Positions 13,031-25,048 of a stretch of DNA of 64,000 nucleotides are shown piece after piece. The notes below the pieces were generated by a model that saw only the letters and a list, made by a program, of their open reading frames with translations, searched no databases and had not been told where the DNA came from. The translations under genes were made by a program, and so were the position numbers. Location of the stretch: the NCBI GenBank assembly GCA_004352715.1, contig SCFE01000058.1:1006380-1070379 (forward strand), in the 5' to 3' direction. The stretch comes from Hofstenia miamia. Its lineage: Eukaryota; Xenacoelomorpha; Acoela. Each line of letters begins with the position of its first letter. Positions within the stretch are counted from its first letter, which is position 1.

Positions 13031-15059
13031 GTGAGAATTTTCGTATTTTATTTTATAATAATAGAAATAAATGCCAAAAATAAGTGTTTTGAAGATTGCA
13101 AATGATTTACCTTCTGTTAATTGAATTTTCGATGATTCACCAATAGTTCTCCTATTATAAAAACTGTTCGAAGTAATTGGTACAGATTTTCAACTTTTTC
13201 TCCTTTATTTGAAATCAATGTGGACACATTCAATTTATCTGTAAGTGAAAAATCTAAGACCACATGGAGCTCATTAGTTAAGCTATGCAAACGAGAAAAT
13301 GAAATAAAAGACTTTCTATGAAAACGTCTTAACTTAATGAATTCGTCCATTAATCCATCTCTAAATAAGTTGAATGTAAAGGTTGCTTTGTCTTCTTTTG
13401 ATGCAAAAACTGCTTTTACATTGAAAGAATACTTTAGAAATGATAAAACCTGCATTTTATAAACTGAATTCATAAATATTTTTATTTGTCTGCTCGAATA
13501 TTGTAAATGCTAAGTCAATGATCGTCCAGTTGAAATTGCAAAAGGAATCGGTTCATGCAATGGAAAGCTTGAATTTTCGTATATTTTACTGAATGGTTAA
13601 ATAAGTGGAGAGATTCTAAATTGCCAGAGTTAACTAAAAATATAAGTTTTGATTAATTTTTTAGTAGTCTAAGTTGCAATGACACTAGTTAATACTATGT
13701 TATGACAATTAAGTGCTTTTTATGCTATTAAAAATTCGATTGTGTTTTTGTTCCTTTTAATATTAAGCACATTTAATTAGTGAGAAGTTGAAATCATTTG
13801 CAACATCACAGTATACATTTTTTAAATCAATATTAAAAGAGCATGCATAGCATATAGCTAATTAAATTATTCTGTTTTCCTGAATTATTTGTCAATTCTT
13901 ATCATTTTTATTGTTTGCTTCTTAAATGAAAGATTTTTCTTTTAAAAAGATTTAATGGTTGGTAGAGGATGATATTATATTTATCAATTATTTTCTCATT
14001 TCTTTTTCGGGATACAACTTCCTTTTACTATGAATAGTAGAAAGGTGGATGATATTTTGGATTGGATGAAGGAAATCAAATGAAGTTGGTAGAATTAGCT
14101 CATTGGTAAGTCACAATTCTATATGCTTTGCACGTAGCCGAGCTTCTCTTTACAGTTTTCCTAATATTCAGTATGATGTTATTTTTTGTTTTGATTACCA
14201 TTTTTTTGCAATGATTTGGTTTCGTAGTAAATATAGAACTTACATTTTTGTTACTTTTAGTTCACATTGTCTATTAATAGAACATTTCACAATTGAAAAC
14301 TTTGCTTCAAATATAAATGTTTTTTCTATTTTTAGGAAATATAATTAGCAAATATAAAATGGCATAAAAATGTGCCATTCAAAGGGTTAAACAGAGAATA
14401 GTATTTTGATGCGTTATTTTGCCTTAGAAATAATATCTCGTCGTAGGGAGGAATTTTATTTATAGATTTGAAGAAATATTAGCATATTGTAACCCTATTT
14501 CCACTAGGAATTTTTCAAAATCTATGATGACTTCAACAAAAAATTTTTAATCGCTTATAACTCACGAACTAATGAAGATATTTTAAATCTAAAAGCAGCA
14601 CAAGATAGAGAATTGTCTCTTACCCTGCGACAAACTCTGACTTTGAGTACGGCACGCTTTAACAGGACTCACACAGTTTGTCTTCAAAAAAATAAAATAT
14701 TTCAGAGTAATTGTGCTTCCAATGGGCACTAGACCGTCTCATTATCTGAACACTAGGTATGGAAAAAAATTGAATATTTTTACAGAAATCGGATTTCTCA
14801 TTGAAGAAAAATTCTTGCTTAGGCACATGTATTAGCACACATCTTCATAAGTGAATGAGTGGACCCCATAGATGTGTCCATGTAAAAACCCTTCAATATT
14901 TTTGACATGCTTGGATGAAGTTGTTTAAAATACCAACAGATCGGTTTGTTATGTAAAGGTAAGACTAGTGAAGTTAAATTATCCATGGGAAAAGCAGGAA
15001 ACAATTTAATTATAGCAATTGATCGTAACTTTTGGGAAGATGCGATATCTTTGAAATAC
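13031..15059. other. No gene seen
   Basis: AT-rich DNA with short open frames lacking recognisable motifs. A minus-strand 118-codon frame at 13,117-13,473 matches no family I know and has no visible splice or promoter context. Upstream parts of the Penelope-like element may be decayed beyond recognition at 14,500-15,059. Confidence 0.4.
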
Positions 15060-15982
15060 CTACGCCATTTTTATGAATATTGTTTGCATGTGATGTGAAA
15101 TTAAGCTTTGAATCTACTGCAGTGTTTCTCAACCTTTCTGACAATATTTCTAATGTTGTGTCAAAATTGAAATTAGTTGACAAGAATATTCAGTTCACAA
15201 AGGAAATTGAGAACAAATTTCATTTTTTGAATTTACAAATATTTACAAAAGATAACAAATTTGAAACTGGAATCTATAATACCAACCGACACTGGATTGT
15301 TAATGAACTACACCTCAAATCCGTCTTTAAATTACAAAATATCATTAAGTAAAGGATGTATTCATCGAATATTTGACAATTGCAGCACATATAGAACAAT
15401 TTATCAAGAAATAGAAAAACTTAAGATAGAATTAAAGAAGAATGAGTGTCCAAATAATTTCATAGATCAATACATTAAGAAATAATTTGAAGACATTTTA
15501 ATTAAGAATTTTGATCAAAAAACAATCAAACTGATTATGAGCATTGTTTTAGGATCGAATATAGAGGACTCCACACTGAAAACATGACTAAGGAACTAAG
15601 AACAATATCAATAATTTAAAAAAAAGTTTGATTTATATATAGCAATGAGAAAAGAAGAACTGAATAAAAATTAAAATCTACAACTGAAGAAACCAATAAA
15701 TCTAATATAATCAAGCAAATAAAATGCACCTGTGGTGAAGAGTATATTGCTTTTTCTAGTAGGCAACTATGAAGAAGAATTAAAGAGCATGAGATTAGTT
15801 ATAGTATATCTAATCATCTAATTAAATGCGGAATACAATTTGAAACAAAAATATTACACCAGACATCAAGATCAAGTTATTTAAAAATCGTTGAGAGCAT
15901 TTTCATAAAATCCTTGCAACCAAGTTTGAACACCAAAGAAGACTATATTTATAAATTGAACTTAGCACTTTTCAAAATTTAG
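15060..15982 (+). mobile_element. Penelope-like element remnant (RT C-terminus, linker, GIY-YIG endonuclease)
   Basis: Penelope-like elements encode one polyprotein with a telomerase-like reverse transcriptase followed by a GIY-YIG endonuclease. Here the RT end is visible at about 15,080-15,350 (KNIQFTKEIENKFHFLNLQ, then KFETGIYNTNRHW). A frame change leads to NYTSNPSLNYKISLSKGCIHRIFDNCSTYRT at 15,297-15,483, given here in two overlapping pieces of the same linker. The endonuclease at about 15,720-15,980 reads CTCGEEYIAFSSRQL, an in-frame stop, then RRIKEHEISYSISNHL. The family CxxCxxxYIG core is altered to YIA. At least two frameshifts and one stop make this an inactive copy. A GATGACGTTGTAAGTC segment just downstream resembles the 3' terminal region of such elements. 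Confidence 0.75.
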
Positions 15983-17161
15983 AGAATTATAATTATTTTT
16001 GTACAATCTAGTAAATTTAGAGGAAATAATTTCCAAAAAAACTGAAGATGACGTTGTAAGTCAAAATATATCTGCATGTTCATGTTCTTATTAAGTTTAA
16101 TTAGGTGAGCAGGCAAAAACTAAACCAAAATTTATTAATTTTTTATTTTTACAGCCACATTTGAAGTTTCAAAGAACTACTCCACTTATTAGATTTTAGA
16201 AGTTTCTTTATTAACTTAATTAATTCATAACTTGATATGAACGAAAGCTAAATTCAGTGGTGTGGCAACGAGAATTTTATTTCAGGATCTTCATAATTAC
16301 TAAGATTTGGGAAACCTGATTTTTTATATTGGAAATTTCATACTCAGTTACTTATATATTTCCTTTAGAGTGTACGATTTTTTCAATGAACGAAGATTTT
16401 GAATTGTGTTAATGTTTCATATATTAATGGCAAGATTTCCAAATTTTCGTTTTTTTATATAATGTGGAACATATTCAATGGGAAAGGTAAGGTTTGTCAT
16501 TTTTTCTGACAATATATAGGCTTATTAATAAAGGTTTTGTGATCATGTTGTTATTATCAATTGCAAAGTATGCAGAAGACCAATTTTCATGTGAATAGCG
16601 ATTCATCTCTTAGATATTTTAGTTTCTTATAGACTTAGGCTGGTGTTATACTGTGATCAGAGAATTGACATTAAAAGTAGTATAAGAAATGAAGATTATT
16701 TTCGTGCAATATAATCAGTTAAAGTTGTACTAAATTAGTCGCATTTCTTATAGGAATGTGAGAATTTAGCATTTTTAAATTTTATTTACTAAGCAAAGAT
16801 TTATCCTTCCATTATCAACATTATTTTTTATCTAAGTTCTGATCACCCATTATGATTAAATCTGAGTAAGCCAGTGAAATGTTATTCGCAAGTTGATCCA
16901 AAAATTCATGCGCCTTTAGTATTTATTATGACAGATTATTTGAAAAACAGCTATTTTTGATAAGATAGAATTGAATAGAATAGAATTTCTTACTAAGTGC
17001 AATACATTGGCATATTTAAACACCTCACCAAAAGCTGCTAATACTATATTTAGTGCGTCAATAATAACATGAAGTAGAAAAAAAATAAAACAACAACAAA
17101 AACATGGATGCAAAATTTATAGTTTAGTAAACTGAGTTTACCCAGTTTCTTGCTAATTAAT
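15983..17161. other. No gene seen
   Basis: AT-rich intergenic DNA. Apart from a possible Penelope terminal segment around 16,041-16,075, nothing recognisable is present. Confidence 0.5.
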
Positions 17162-19117
17162 TTAACTAATGATATTTTTTGAAAAACTGAGATCCTTGCC
17201 ATGATTTACAGTAGAACCGATTCTAAGAATATGTTGCTTACGGAGGTAGTTATTGATTTGACTTTTGATTCGCCTTATTTCAATTGGTAAGTTATTCCAT
17301 AGTTCAATTGTTGAGTTTAAAAATGAATTTTTTAGAAAATCTTTTTTAAACTTCACTTTTCTGAATTTAGAAATCCTCGAATTATAAGTTGAATGTGCAT
17401 ATAATGGAAATTGTAGATTACTGTAAGGTGAAAGTGAAATATCCCAAAATTTTATTAATGAAAAGTATCTTATGAAATGTGAAGCATCGTCATGATTAGA
17501 ATGTGAACTTTTGTCGCTCCTAGTCAAGTAATTATCATTATGAATGTTTGCTGCCCATTTAATTTGTGAGTACATTTTATTTGTTAATGAGTGGTTTATG
17601 TCATTAAATAAAACATTAAAGTATCTATAATGACTTAATACTAGGGAGTTAGTCAACATCGATTTCATTTTGGAATTTACAAAATTTCCTACATGTGAAA
17701 TAGTTTCAATTCCCATTGCCACTTTGCGTAATACTGTGCGTATGTGACTTGAATAGATCAATTTATTATCTATTGCTACGCCAAGATATTTGAAGGATTC
17801 GACTTGAGTAATTTTTGACCCCGAAAAATTTAAAATGTGTGATTGATTATCTTTGTGAAAGGGAGACATAACACAGAATTCTGTTTTAGAAGGATTTACA
17901 GTTAAATGGTGCATATTAAAATATTTTAGCAGTTGAGACAGATTGACTTCTAACTTACTAATTGACGTTTCTATTTGATTATCAAGTGCTCAAATTAACA
18001 TTCAAATCATTTACATACAACGAGAAAAATAGAGAACCTAAAATACTACCTTGTGGAACACCTTTATAAGTTTTACCCCAGTTAGAAAATATACCATTTA
18101 CCTTTACTCTTTGAAAGCGATCACTTAAGTAGCACCTTTACTAAATTTATACCACTAGAGTCGAAACCAATGTATTTTAGATTATTAAGAAAAATAGTGA
18201 TCAATGGAATCAAATGCTTTGGACAAATCGATATAAGCAATTATGACAAAACTGTTATTATCGAGATAAGATCTCCAATTTTCTGTAGCATAAAGTAAAG
18301 CATCAGAGGTGGAGTGGGCTTCGTGAAAGCCAAATTGAGTATTAGAAAGAATTGATTCGTTATGGAGATCAGTGCATATTTGTTCAAATAATAATTCTTC
18401 GAAGATTTTTGCAAAAGGCAAGATGATTGAAATAGGCCGGTAATTGCCACATTTTAGAGGGTTATCTCTTTTATATATGGGAGTAACCTTAGCTAATTTT
18501 AAAGTTGATGGAAGGGTATTCAGTTTTATGCAGTGATTGATGATATGGCATAAAGGACTACTAATCAATTTTGCACAACCTTTAACACACCATGCCATTA
18601 TTTCAGAAGATCCGCTTGATTTATTAACTTTTAGCTTATTTATTGATTGAAGGACTTCGTATCGAGTTACAAATCGGAATGAAAAATAACTTCGAGGGAC
18701 TTTGTAGTTAGATTTTTCAAGTGTAACTGGCACCGGAGGTCGCAAGTATTTGCCTAGGTTAATGAACTAATCATTGAATGCATTAGCAATAACCTTGGAT
18801 TTAATTAATATTCCGCCATTTCTACTTTCAATAAGAGGCGGGTGTTGCATATGACTCTTGTTTCTGTTTAATACATTGTTGATGAAATCCCACTTGTTCC
18901 TTGTAATTTCATATAACCGGTAGTTATCAGCAGTTTTATGTTGTAAGTAAGTTTTGTAAGCCCGATTTTTGCATTTGACGAGTTTTTTTAGGTTGGGAGT
19001 TAACCAGAAAGATCGCGTGATTTGATAATTACAATTTTCGTGTTTAGAAAAAATTCTTTTCGTTGGACAAAATAAATTTATATAAGTCGTAAATGAATGA
19101 ATAAATGAATTGAGCAT
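17162..19117 (-). pseudogene. CR1/jockey-like LINE ORF2 (RT) with frameshifts
   Basis: Non-LTR retrotransposon ORF2 downstream of the endonuclease. Reading leftward: the linker between endonuclease and RT (about 19,117-18,767, with a basic Lys/Arg-rich helix NLKKLVKCKNRAYKTYLQHK), RT fingers and palm (18,745-18,185: KVTPIYKRDN, NYRPISIILP, TQFGFHEAHSTSDAL, IAYIDLSKAFDSIDH), then after a break the thumb and C-terminal tail (17,914-17,162: NPSKTEFCVMSP, FKYLGVAIDN, IELWNNLPIEIRRI). Between 18,184 and 17,915 the remaining RT motifs, including a GVPQGSILG-type box, sit in other frames. The order of motifs is intact but multiple frameshifts make it non-functional. The upstream endonuclease domain is absent and is replaced by a different retroelement at 19,118. 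Confidence 0.85.
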
Positions 19118-20310
19118 TCAGTTTACATCCTCTGATAGAAAAACGCTATCCCAAGATTCATTCTCTAGGCGAGTTTTTAGAATTTCTATTAGCGCTGGAT
19201 CCCATTCACGATTCTCTACCCAGATTTTTTCGTTTGTATGCTTTATGTTGTTAGATGTGTTGACAGTTAAGTCTAGTGCAGCTAGCTTGCCTGCAGACCA
19301 AACAGGAATGAAAACATCTCCAGGTTTAGACCGAGTCCCATTAATGAGATTACGTTGCTCTTTGACAGGAGATAGGAAGGTAGAAGCTGTCATTGAGTAT
19401 AGAAATATCGCGAAGACTATCATGCTGACCAATTCTGCCATCTTTGCCGCTGCAAGTAAGAGCATGGTCTCCATAAATATCCAATGTCTCATTCTGACTA
19501 GAGGGGCAGTTTTTAGTTTCTGAATAGAGCGGTAGACCTAAACAGTAACGAGTTACTGCCTGATATTCAGAGGGAAGACGATTGAGGCTAAATGCTTTAG
19601 AGGAATAGCAGTTAACCACGCTCCAGAAGCCTCGACAGTAAGAGAGCGCAATCTAGCTTAGTCATGAACTCCAATTGCTTGACTAAAAAATTTGTCATAA
19701 CGAACTTTGAAATATTGTATTGAAAAGCTTTCTGGGTGTAGTCCTGAGGTAATTCTTATGACCCAGTTATGGAAAAGAAGAGAGAGATAATTACTGAAAT
19801 TCACAGAACTGGTAATATCTGCATTGGTGAGCTGCTCACCCAAATCTTGAGCTTTAAAGACAGAACCCGAATAAGCACAAAGATGCTGGTCACATGCACG
19901 ACGTATAGCAAAGCCTACCATTTTGATAGGGAAAGATGTTTGATTCAATGCAATGTCAGGAAGTGCTGACCCAATGATACATGAAGTAGCCTCCCATAAG
20001 GATTCATCAAATTCCCTTAAAATAACCTCACTATTAGCAGAGGGAGGAATAGATCTCAGAGCATAGGTAAGCTTTGTAGTACTAAAGCACACTTTAAGAA
20101 TACCCATAGCAAATTGAGGATCTTCGAGCTCACTGAACCTTTCTAGATATGAATGAGCTTTTTAGACTGTTTCCTGAGAAGCAGTTGCATATACTGGTTA
20201 TCACCAACTGGAACACCAAGTAGTTCAAAATCACCAATGGGTGCCCTAGGAGTATGAGTCTATGCTGGTAAATTCTGTGGGACTCCACAATTGACACTTC
20301 CTTAAGTTGA
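19118..20310 (-). pseudogene. Restriction-like-endonuclease-type LINE, 3' part
   Basis: C-terminal part of a non-LTR retroelement whose target-cutting domain is of restriction-enzyme type. RT thumb sequence is seen around 20,260-19,658 (FELLGVPVGDNQY, YLERFSELEDPQFAMGILK, TTKLTYALRSIPP). Then comes a CCHC-like knuckle (CPSSQNETLDIYGDHALTC at 19,5xx) followed by a catalytic pattern P-G-D-x(14)-D (PGDVFIPVWSAGKLAALD) at about 19,330-19,270. In this class the pattern is PD-x(12-14)-D. Frame changes near 19,660, 19,500 and 20,110 show decay. The RT catalytic core is missing, so this is a 5'-truncated copy. It abuts the CR1-like ORF2 on its left and an esterase ORF on its right. Confidence 0.65.
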
Positions 20311-20358
20311 CTTGAAGGCCCTAAATAAAAATGGTTAAATTTATTAAAAACAGTTTAA

Positions 20359-21029
20359 TCAAGAAGGTTTAGCATTTTGTTTGATTAAAAAGTTTAACTC
20401 AATTGCCTTTTTGTTAAGTTGTTTGCTATAGGGGAAGGGAGCAACTTCACCCATAAAAATAGTTGCAGAGTTAAACTTTGATTTACTAATTTCAATGAGA
20501 GGCTTGTACTTATTTATGAGGCTGTCTTTTTTCTTCATGATATCCTTGCGACCAATTGTGACTAAGATCTTCTTTGTTTTTGTAGAGGCTAGATATTGGC
20601 TTAATGTATGAGAGGTAATCAATTGTTGCACCTCGATACGAATGAATGGACACACATAAATTCCTAATAAGACCTGGTGCTCTAAGACGACGAAGCATTA
20701 AAGAACCAAGCATCAAGAAGTCTGTTCCTTCACGAATTTTTCGAGGTTCGTGTGCAAAATTTTGCATAGGCGTTTGTGAGTGAGCGTTTTTGAAATACTG
20801 CTCGTATTGGGTGTGAACATTGCTGACGGGAGTGGGTTCTTGTTTTTCCGCTGTGTTTTTTATATTCACTAAGAGCTTGTGTAGCGTTAATAGGTCTTCT
20901 TTAGTGAGTGCATTGAATGGCCCTAATAATTTCGTACGTGGCGCGTCATCAGTGAATGCTTCTGAGTGTAGCAAAGTTAGTACGACGAGCTCACGAGAAC
21001 CGACTGCTCTCGATGAAATCATTTACTAA
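20359..21029 (-). pseudogene. SGNH-hydrolase (esterase) type ORF1 of a LINE
   Basis: Resembles the lipid-esterase domain found in ORF1 of some CR1/L2-clade LINEs. From 21,022 leftward the N-terminal region (helical, no clear family) is followed by TDFLMLGSLMLRRLRAPGLI, the GxS-like block I, then SIHSYRGATIDYL. After a frame change near 20,655 come KTKKILVTIGRKDI (where the family has GTND) and ATIFMGEVAPFPYSKQLNKKA. The nucleophile box and the GTND box are both altered and the frame is broken, so the enzyme is dead. It lies on the same strand and upstream of the CR1-like RT, consistent with ORF1 of that LINE, separated from it by the other element. Confidence 0.55.
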
Positions 21030-21450
21030 TTTTCAACCTAAAGGCAGAAAGGAATGAAATATCCATATTTAGAGTTGCGTTTTACAATATAAAATAATGT
21101 TTACAACTCTAAATAGAGTAAAATAAATAATGCAAATACCAGAAACAAAGACACATGCAAAACTGAATATTTACAAACAATTACTATTACTAGCTTGGGT
21201 TATCGCCAATTTACACTAGATACGGTCGATTGAATAATCAAAAATACAAAATTTCAAACTTCGCCGTTTGTATTCAAGCCTTTCTTTGTATAATGACCGA
21301 GGTATTTTTTTGTGATTCGTTTTAAATACACTTAATTTTTAAATTTGATTTATATATCTAGGTAATTTATTCCATATATTTATTGATGTTTTGAGAAGTG
21401 AATTTTTTTTTATTATTTTCTTGTTCTATGTAAGAGGCTTAATTATTAGG

Positions 21451-21549
21451 TGTTAAGGTGTATAATTGCATTTGTTGTTAGTGCCTGTTATGTCATACCT
21501 GGAACTTGTTGTCAGGCATTGGTAAAATAGAATGATTTTGTGTTTAACA
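21451..21549 (+). repeat. Possible short 5' LTR of the gypsy element
   Basis: A 99-bp stretch begins TGTTAAGG and ends TTTAACA, the inverted TGTTA/TAACA ends expected of an LTR, and stops about 40 bp before the gag-like frame. No second copy was found after 44,215, so the call is weak; 99 bp would also be unusually short. Confidence 0.25.
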
Positions 21550-21579
21550 TTGGTATCGTGACTCACTTATACATTACTT

Positions 21580-22939
21580 AATACTATTCAATGTCTCCTC
21601 CAGTTTTGACTTCTGAAACGAAATCGTTCGCAGCTTGGGAGCTTCAAATGGAAGCGTTCTATATATTAAAGAAGATCAGTGATGATAAGAAAAAGCTTCG
21701 AATTTTCCAGCGTGTCTGGACGAATTCATATTGGTATTTGTTACTGATTATCTGTCGAAGGGAACGACGACTTTTAGTTCGGCTTTGAAACGGGTAAAAG
21801 AAGTTTGGGCTGTTACTAAACGACCATCTAATCCGGAGAACAATTTATCGAAATAACCATTGACCAACCGTCACAAATCTCATCAGCGGTACAAGAGATG
21901 AAATTGCTGCAGAATAGCTTAATTTTGGTGATAATAGCATTGTTCAGCGTATACTCGGTGCTGTTTCCAATAAATTAAAGCCAACAGTGGTCATGTTCTT
22001 GGAAGCCAATAAGTCAGTGACTGCAGATGATTTAAGTAAGATTTTTTATCAAGATTCCAGATGAACCTGAAACTATGGGAATATGTGCTACTGGTTCTTT
22101 TTGCCGTTATTTTAAGAAGACAGGACACGAAATACTGCTTTGTCCTGTTCGACCGGATCTGTAAAAAGTGGCGTGCGATAAATTTGGAAAAGCAGGCGAC
22201 ATGAAAGGAACTTGCAAAATTACTCAGAATTCAAAAAACTAGTTGTGGCTGCAGTGTCCTCCTTTAGAACTGCAGCCAATACCCCTATCAAATTGCAAGG
22301 CATATCTTCAACTTGCCGTTTGGAGAGTGGATCTCCGTTTTCATTTATTAATTTTGAGTGTTTGCATTCCCCAGGAGCAGCGAAACTAGTTAAACCAGCC
22401 TGTCAAGTCCGAAATTTGGTGTCTGTCGATGTTAAACAAGTATCGCTAATTGCTTGAAACTCCTGAAAATAAAGTTTCATTGGATTTTTTTGTTATTAAA
22501 TCACCCATTTCGGTTATTATTGGCGAGGATTCGCTAAAGAAGTTAGGATGTTCTATTAATTACGCCGATAAGACAATTACTTTTCAGTCTCCTACAGCTA
22601 TAAGTACGATCGATGATAACATTAAACTTAGTAAACCACAGTTCCTTAAACAGTTCGCTTTAGGCAGGTTGGCAGCCCACAAACCACTGAAGGATTTATT
22701 GTTAAAATTCCGAGACGTATTCTCGTGTTCTCAAGAAGATATAGGTCAAACTAGCCTAACGTGTCATAAGATTAATACAGATGATAAGGGACCTATTTTT
22801 AGTAGACTATTTAGTCGCGGTCGAGCCGAAAATAAAGTCATAAATAGTCATGTTCAATCGATGTTGCAACACGATATTATTGAAAAGGCACAATCTGAAT
22901 GGAATTCGCCAGTCTTTCTGGTTCCAAAGATTCGTAGTT
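21580..22939 (+). mobile_element. Gypsy retroelement, 5' half (gag, zinc knuckles, protease, RT start)
   Basis: Left half of a Ty3/gypsy-type LTR element. Gag-like sequence starts at 21,591 (FAAWELQMEAFYILKKISDD). Around 22,080-22,200 two CCHC knuckles are recognisable but with lost cysteines (CRYFKKTGHEILLCP, then CDKFGKAGDMKGTC). Near 22,300 the retropepsin box reads CRLESGSPFSFIN, with Glu where the catalytic Asp should be. At 22,450-22,933 pol continues with VIIGEDSLKKLGCSI and the RT lead-in HDIIEKAQSEWNSPVFLVPK. Frameshifts occur near 21,700, 21,840, 22,160 and 22,450. The sequence stops being gypsy exactly at the GTAGTT duplication and resumes at 42,390. Confidence 0.85.
22934..22939. 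repeat. Target-site duplication GTAGTT, left copy
   Basis: GTAGTT immediately precedes the terminal AGTAGTAAAG of the Polinton and is repeated exactly at 42,390-42,395 after the other end. Six base pairs is the duplication length established for Maverick/Polinton integration. Confidence 0.9.
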
Positions 22940-23258
22940 AGTAGTAAAGTATAGCAGGGTTGTGTATATACGGGTTTCTAATAATAATCATTTTTCAATG
23001 ACTTTTTACACTTTTCTATTGATTTTGATAAGAAAAAAGGCGTTTTTTAGAAATTCTGGATTTGGCAGCCATTGGTCAAAAAAACTGCGGCCATACTTGT
23101 ATTTTAAATTATACAATTATACCCCCCTTTTTAACTATGTACCAATATGTTTTTAATCAATTTTTTACATTTTTTAGAAAACCTGCCTTTTCCGGACATC
23201 ACAAAAATGTTTCCAAAACCACTTGTTGTTCAGAATTTTTACATGAAATTCAGTGCTT
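22940..23258 (+). repeat. Outer Polinton left terminal inverted repeat (copy A)
   Basis: Starts 5'-AGTAGTAAAGTATAGCAGGG and is the near-perfect inverse of 42,224-42,389 (copy D). Only about six differences are seen over some 165 bp. It also aligns with inner copies B (26,522 on) and C (to 41,161), but shares CATTTTTCAATGAC and GCGGCCATACT with D rather than with them. It continues to the N gap, with the CAGTGCTT segment at its end matching the subterminal region of copy B. Confidence 0.9.
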
Positions 23259-24258
23259 NNNNNNNNNNNNNNNNNNNNNNNNNNNNNNNNNNNNNNNNNN
23301 NNNNNNNNNNNNNNNNNNNNNNNNNNNNNNNNNNNNNNNNNNNNNNNNNNNNNNNNNNNNNNNNNNNNNNNNNNNNNNNNNNNNNNNNNNNNNNNNNNNN
23401 NNNNNNNNNNNNNNNNNNNNNNNNNNNNNNNNNNNNNNNNNNNNNNNNNNNNNNNNNNNNNNNNNNNNNNNNNNNNNNNNNNNNNNNNNNNNNNNNNNNN
23501 NNNNNNNNNNNNNNNNNNNNNNNNNNNNNNNNNNNNNNNNNNNNNNNNNNNNNNNNNNNNNNNNNNNNNNNNNNNNNNNNNNNNNNNNNNNNNNNNNNNN
23601 NNNNNNNNNNNNNNNNNNNNNNNNNNNNNNNNNNNNNNNNNNNNNNNNNNNNNNNNNNNNNNNNNNNNNNNNNNNNNNNNNNNNNNNNNNNNNNNNNNNN
23701 NNNNNNNNNNNNNNNNNNNNNNNNNNNNNNNNNNNNNNNNNNNNNNNNNNNNNNNNNNNNNNNNNNNNNNNNNNNNNNNNNNNNNNNNNNNNNNNNNNNN
23801 NNNNNNNNNNNNNNNNNNNNNNNNNNNNNNNNNNNNNNNNNNNNNNNNNNNNNNNNNNNNNNNNNNNNNNNNNNNNNNNNNNNNNNNNNNNNNNNNNNNN
23901 NNNNNNNNNNNNNNNNNNNNNNNNNNNNNNNNNNNNNNNNNNNNNNNNNNNNNNNNNNNNNNNNNNNNNNNNNNNNNNNNNNNNNNNNNNNNNNNNNNNN
24001 NNNNNNNNNNNNNNNNNNNNNNNNNNNNNNNNNNNNNNNNNNNNNNNNNNNNNNNNNNNNNNNNNNNNNNNNNNNNNNNNNNNNNNNNNNNNNNNNNNNN
24101 NNNNNNNNNNNNNNNNNNNNNNNNNNNNNNNNNNNNNNNNNNNNNNNNNNNNNNNNNNNNNNNNNNNNNNNNNNNNNNNNNNNNNNNNNNNNNNNNNNNN
24201 NNNNNNNNNNNNNNNNNNNNNNNNNNNNNNNNNNNNNNNNNNNNNNNNNNNNNNNNNN
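23259..24258. other. Assembly gap (1000 N)
   Basis: Exactly 1000 N; gap size unknown. Part of the outer Polinton should lie here. Confidence 0.99.
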
Positions 24259-24363
24259 ATATATACATACACATATATGCACAGTCAACCAATACTGAAC
24301 TGTTCTCACGGTATTTTGAGTGACACCCAACTGACTCCCAAAATTTTCATACTGCCAGCCCTT

Positions 24364-24364
<1 letters not shown>

Positions 24365-24430
<66 letters not shown>
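24365..24430. repeat. (TA)n microsatellite
   Basis: Interrupted TA repeat of about 65 bp next to the contig edge. Confidence 0.9.
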
Positions 24431-24433
<3 letters not shown>

Positions 24434-24479
24434 AAGTTAATTTAATGAGATCCATATAATTAATTGACATTAATACAAA

Positions 24480-25022
24480 ACGTTTTGACTATATTATAGT
24501 CATCATCAGTGAACAATATTTTTGTGGTGATAAAAGTTTACAATATACTACAATTTATAATATAATAATATTGCATACACAAAAATAATTTAATCTCATT
24601 CTTTCCTAAATTACATTGTTTATTCATGATGTTTTCTTTGGTATGTGTTTAATTAATAGAGCCTCACAGATCTTAGTGTGTGTTATTTTCATTTCTATTT
24701 CAAAATTTTCTTTCTATAATTCATGATAGTGATTGAATATTTCTGTTTCAAGGTGTCTATTGAGATGTTCTTTTATGTGAATACCAAAATGAAATTTAGT
24801 TTCACCAATGTATAGCTTGTTACAGCTATCACAAGTATATTTGTAAATGAGGATGAAACTAAACACTCTGATATTCTATCTTTATTCTTAAATATATTAT
24901 CCATTTGCAATGATTTAAAAATAGGCCTAATTTTAGATGATGTTAAATTTTCATTGATTTTTTTAAACTTTTTCTTAATAATAAATTGTTTGTCTTCAAT
25001 GTAAGGTAGCTTCCAAATCAAA
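24480..25022 (-). mobile_element. Penelope-like element 3' part (linker, GIY-YIG domain, terminal motif)
   Basis: Reading leftward from 25,021: WKLPYIEDKQFIIKKKFKKI, the linker typical after the Penelope RT, then in a shifted frame at about 24,850-24,720 the endonuclease core IYKYTCDSCNKLYIGETKFH followed by HIKEHLNRHLETEIF. The CxxCxxxYIGxT motif and the helix with Glu-His are intact, better preserved than in the copy at 15.7 kb. One frameshift separates the two parts. Downstream, at 24,481-24,509, is a CTGATGA-hairpin-AAAC segment resembling the hammerhead ribozyme in the terminal repeats of these elements. The element is 5'-truncated, next to a hAT fragment. Confidence 0.75.
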
Positions 25023-25048
25023 TGTTGAGAGAAATAACATCTATATGC

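Noticed and set aside
13117-13473. 118-codon minus-strand frame as a gene
   Set aside because: No known motif, no promoter or splice context, and AT-driven composition. Left unassigned.
23062-24378. Several long frames across the second N gap on both strands
   Set aside because: They consist of N plus terminal-repeat or TA-repeat sequence; not genes.
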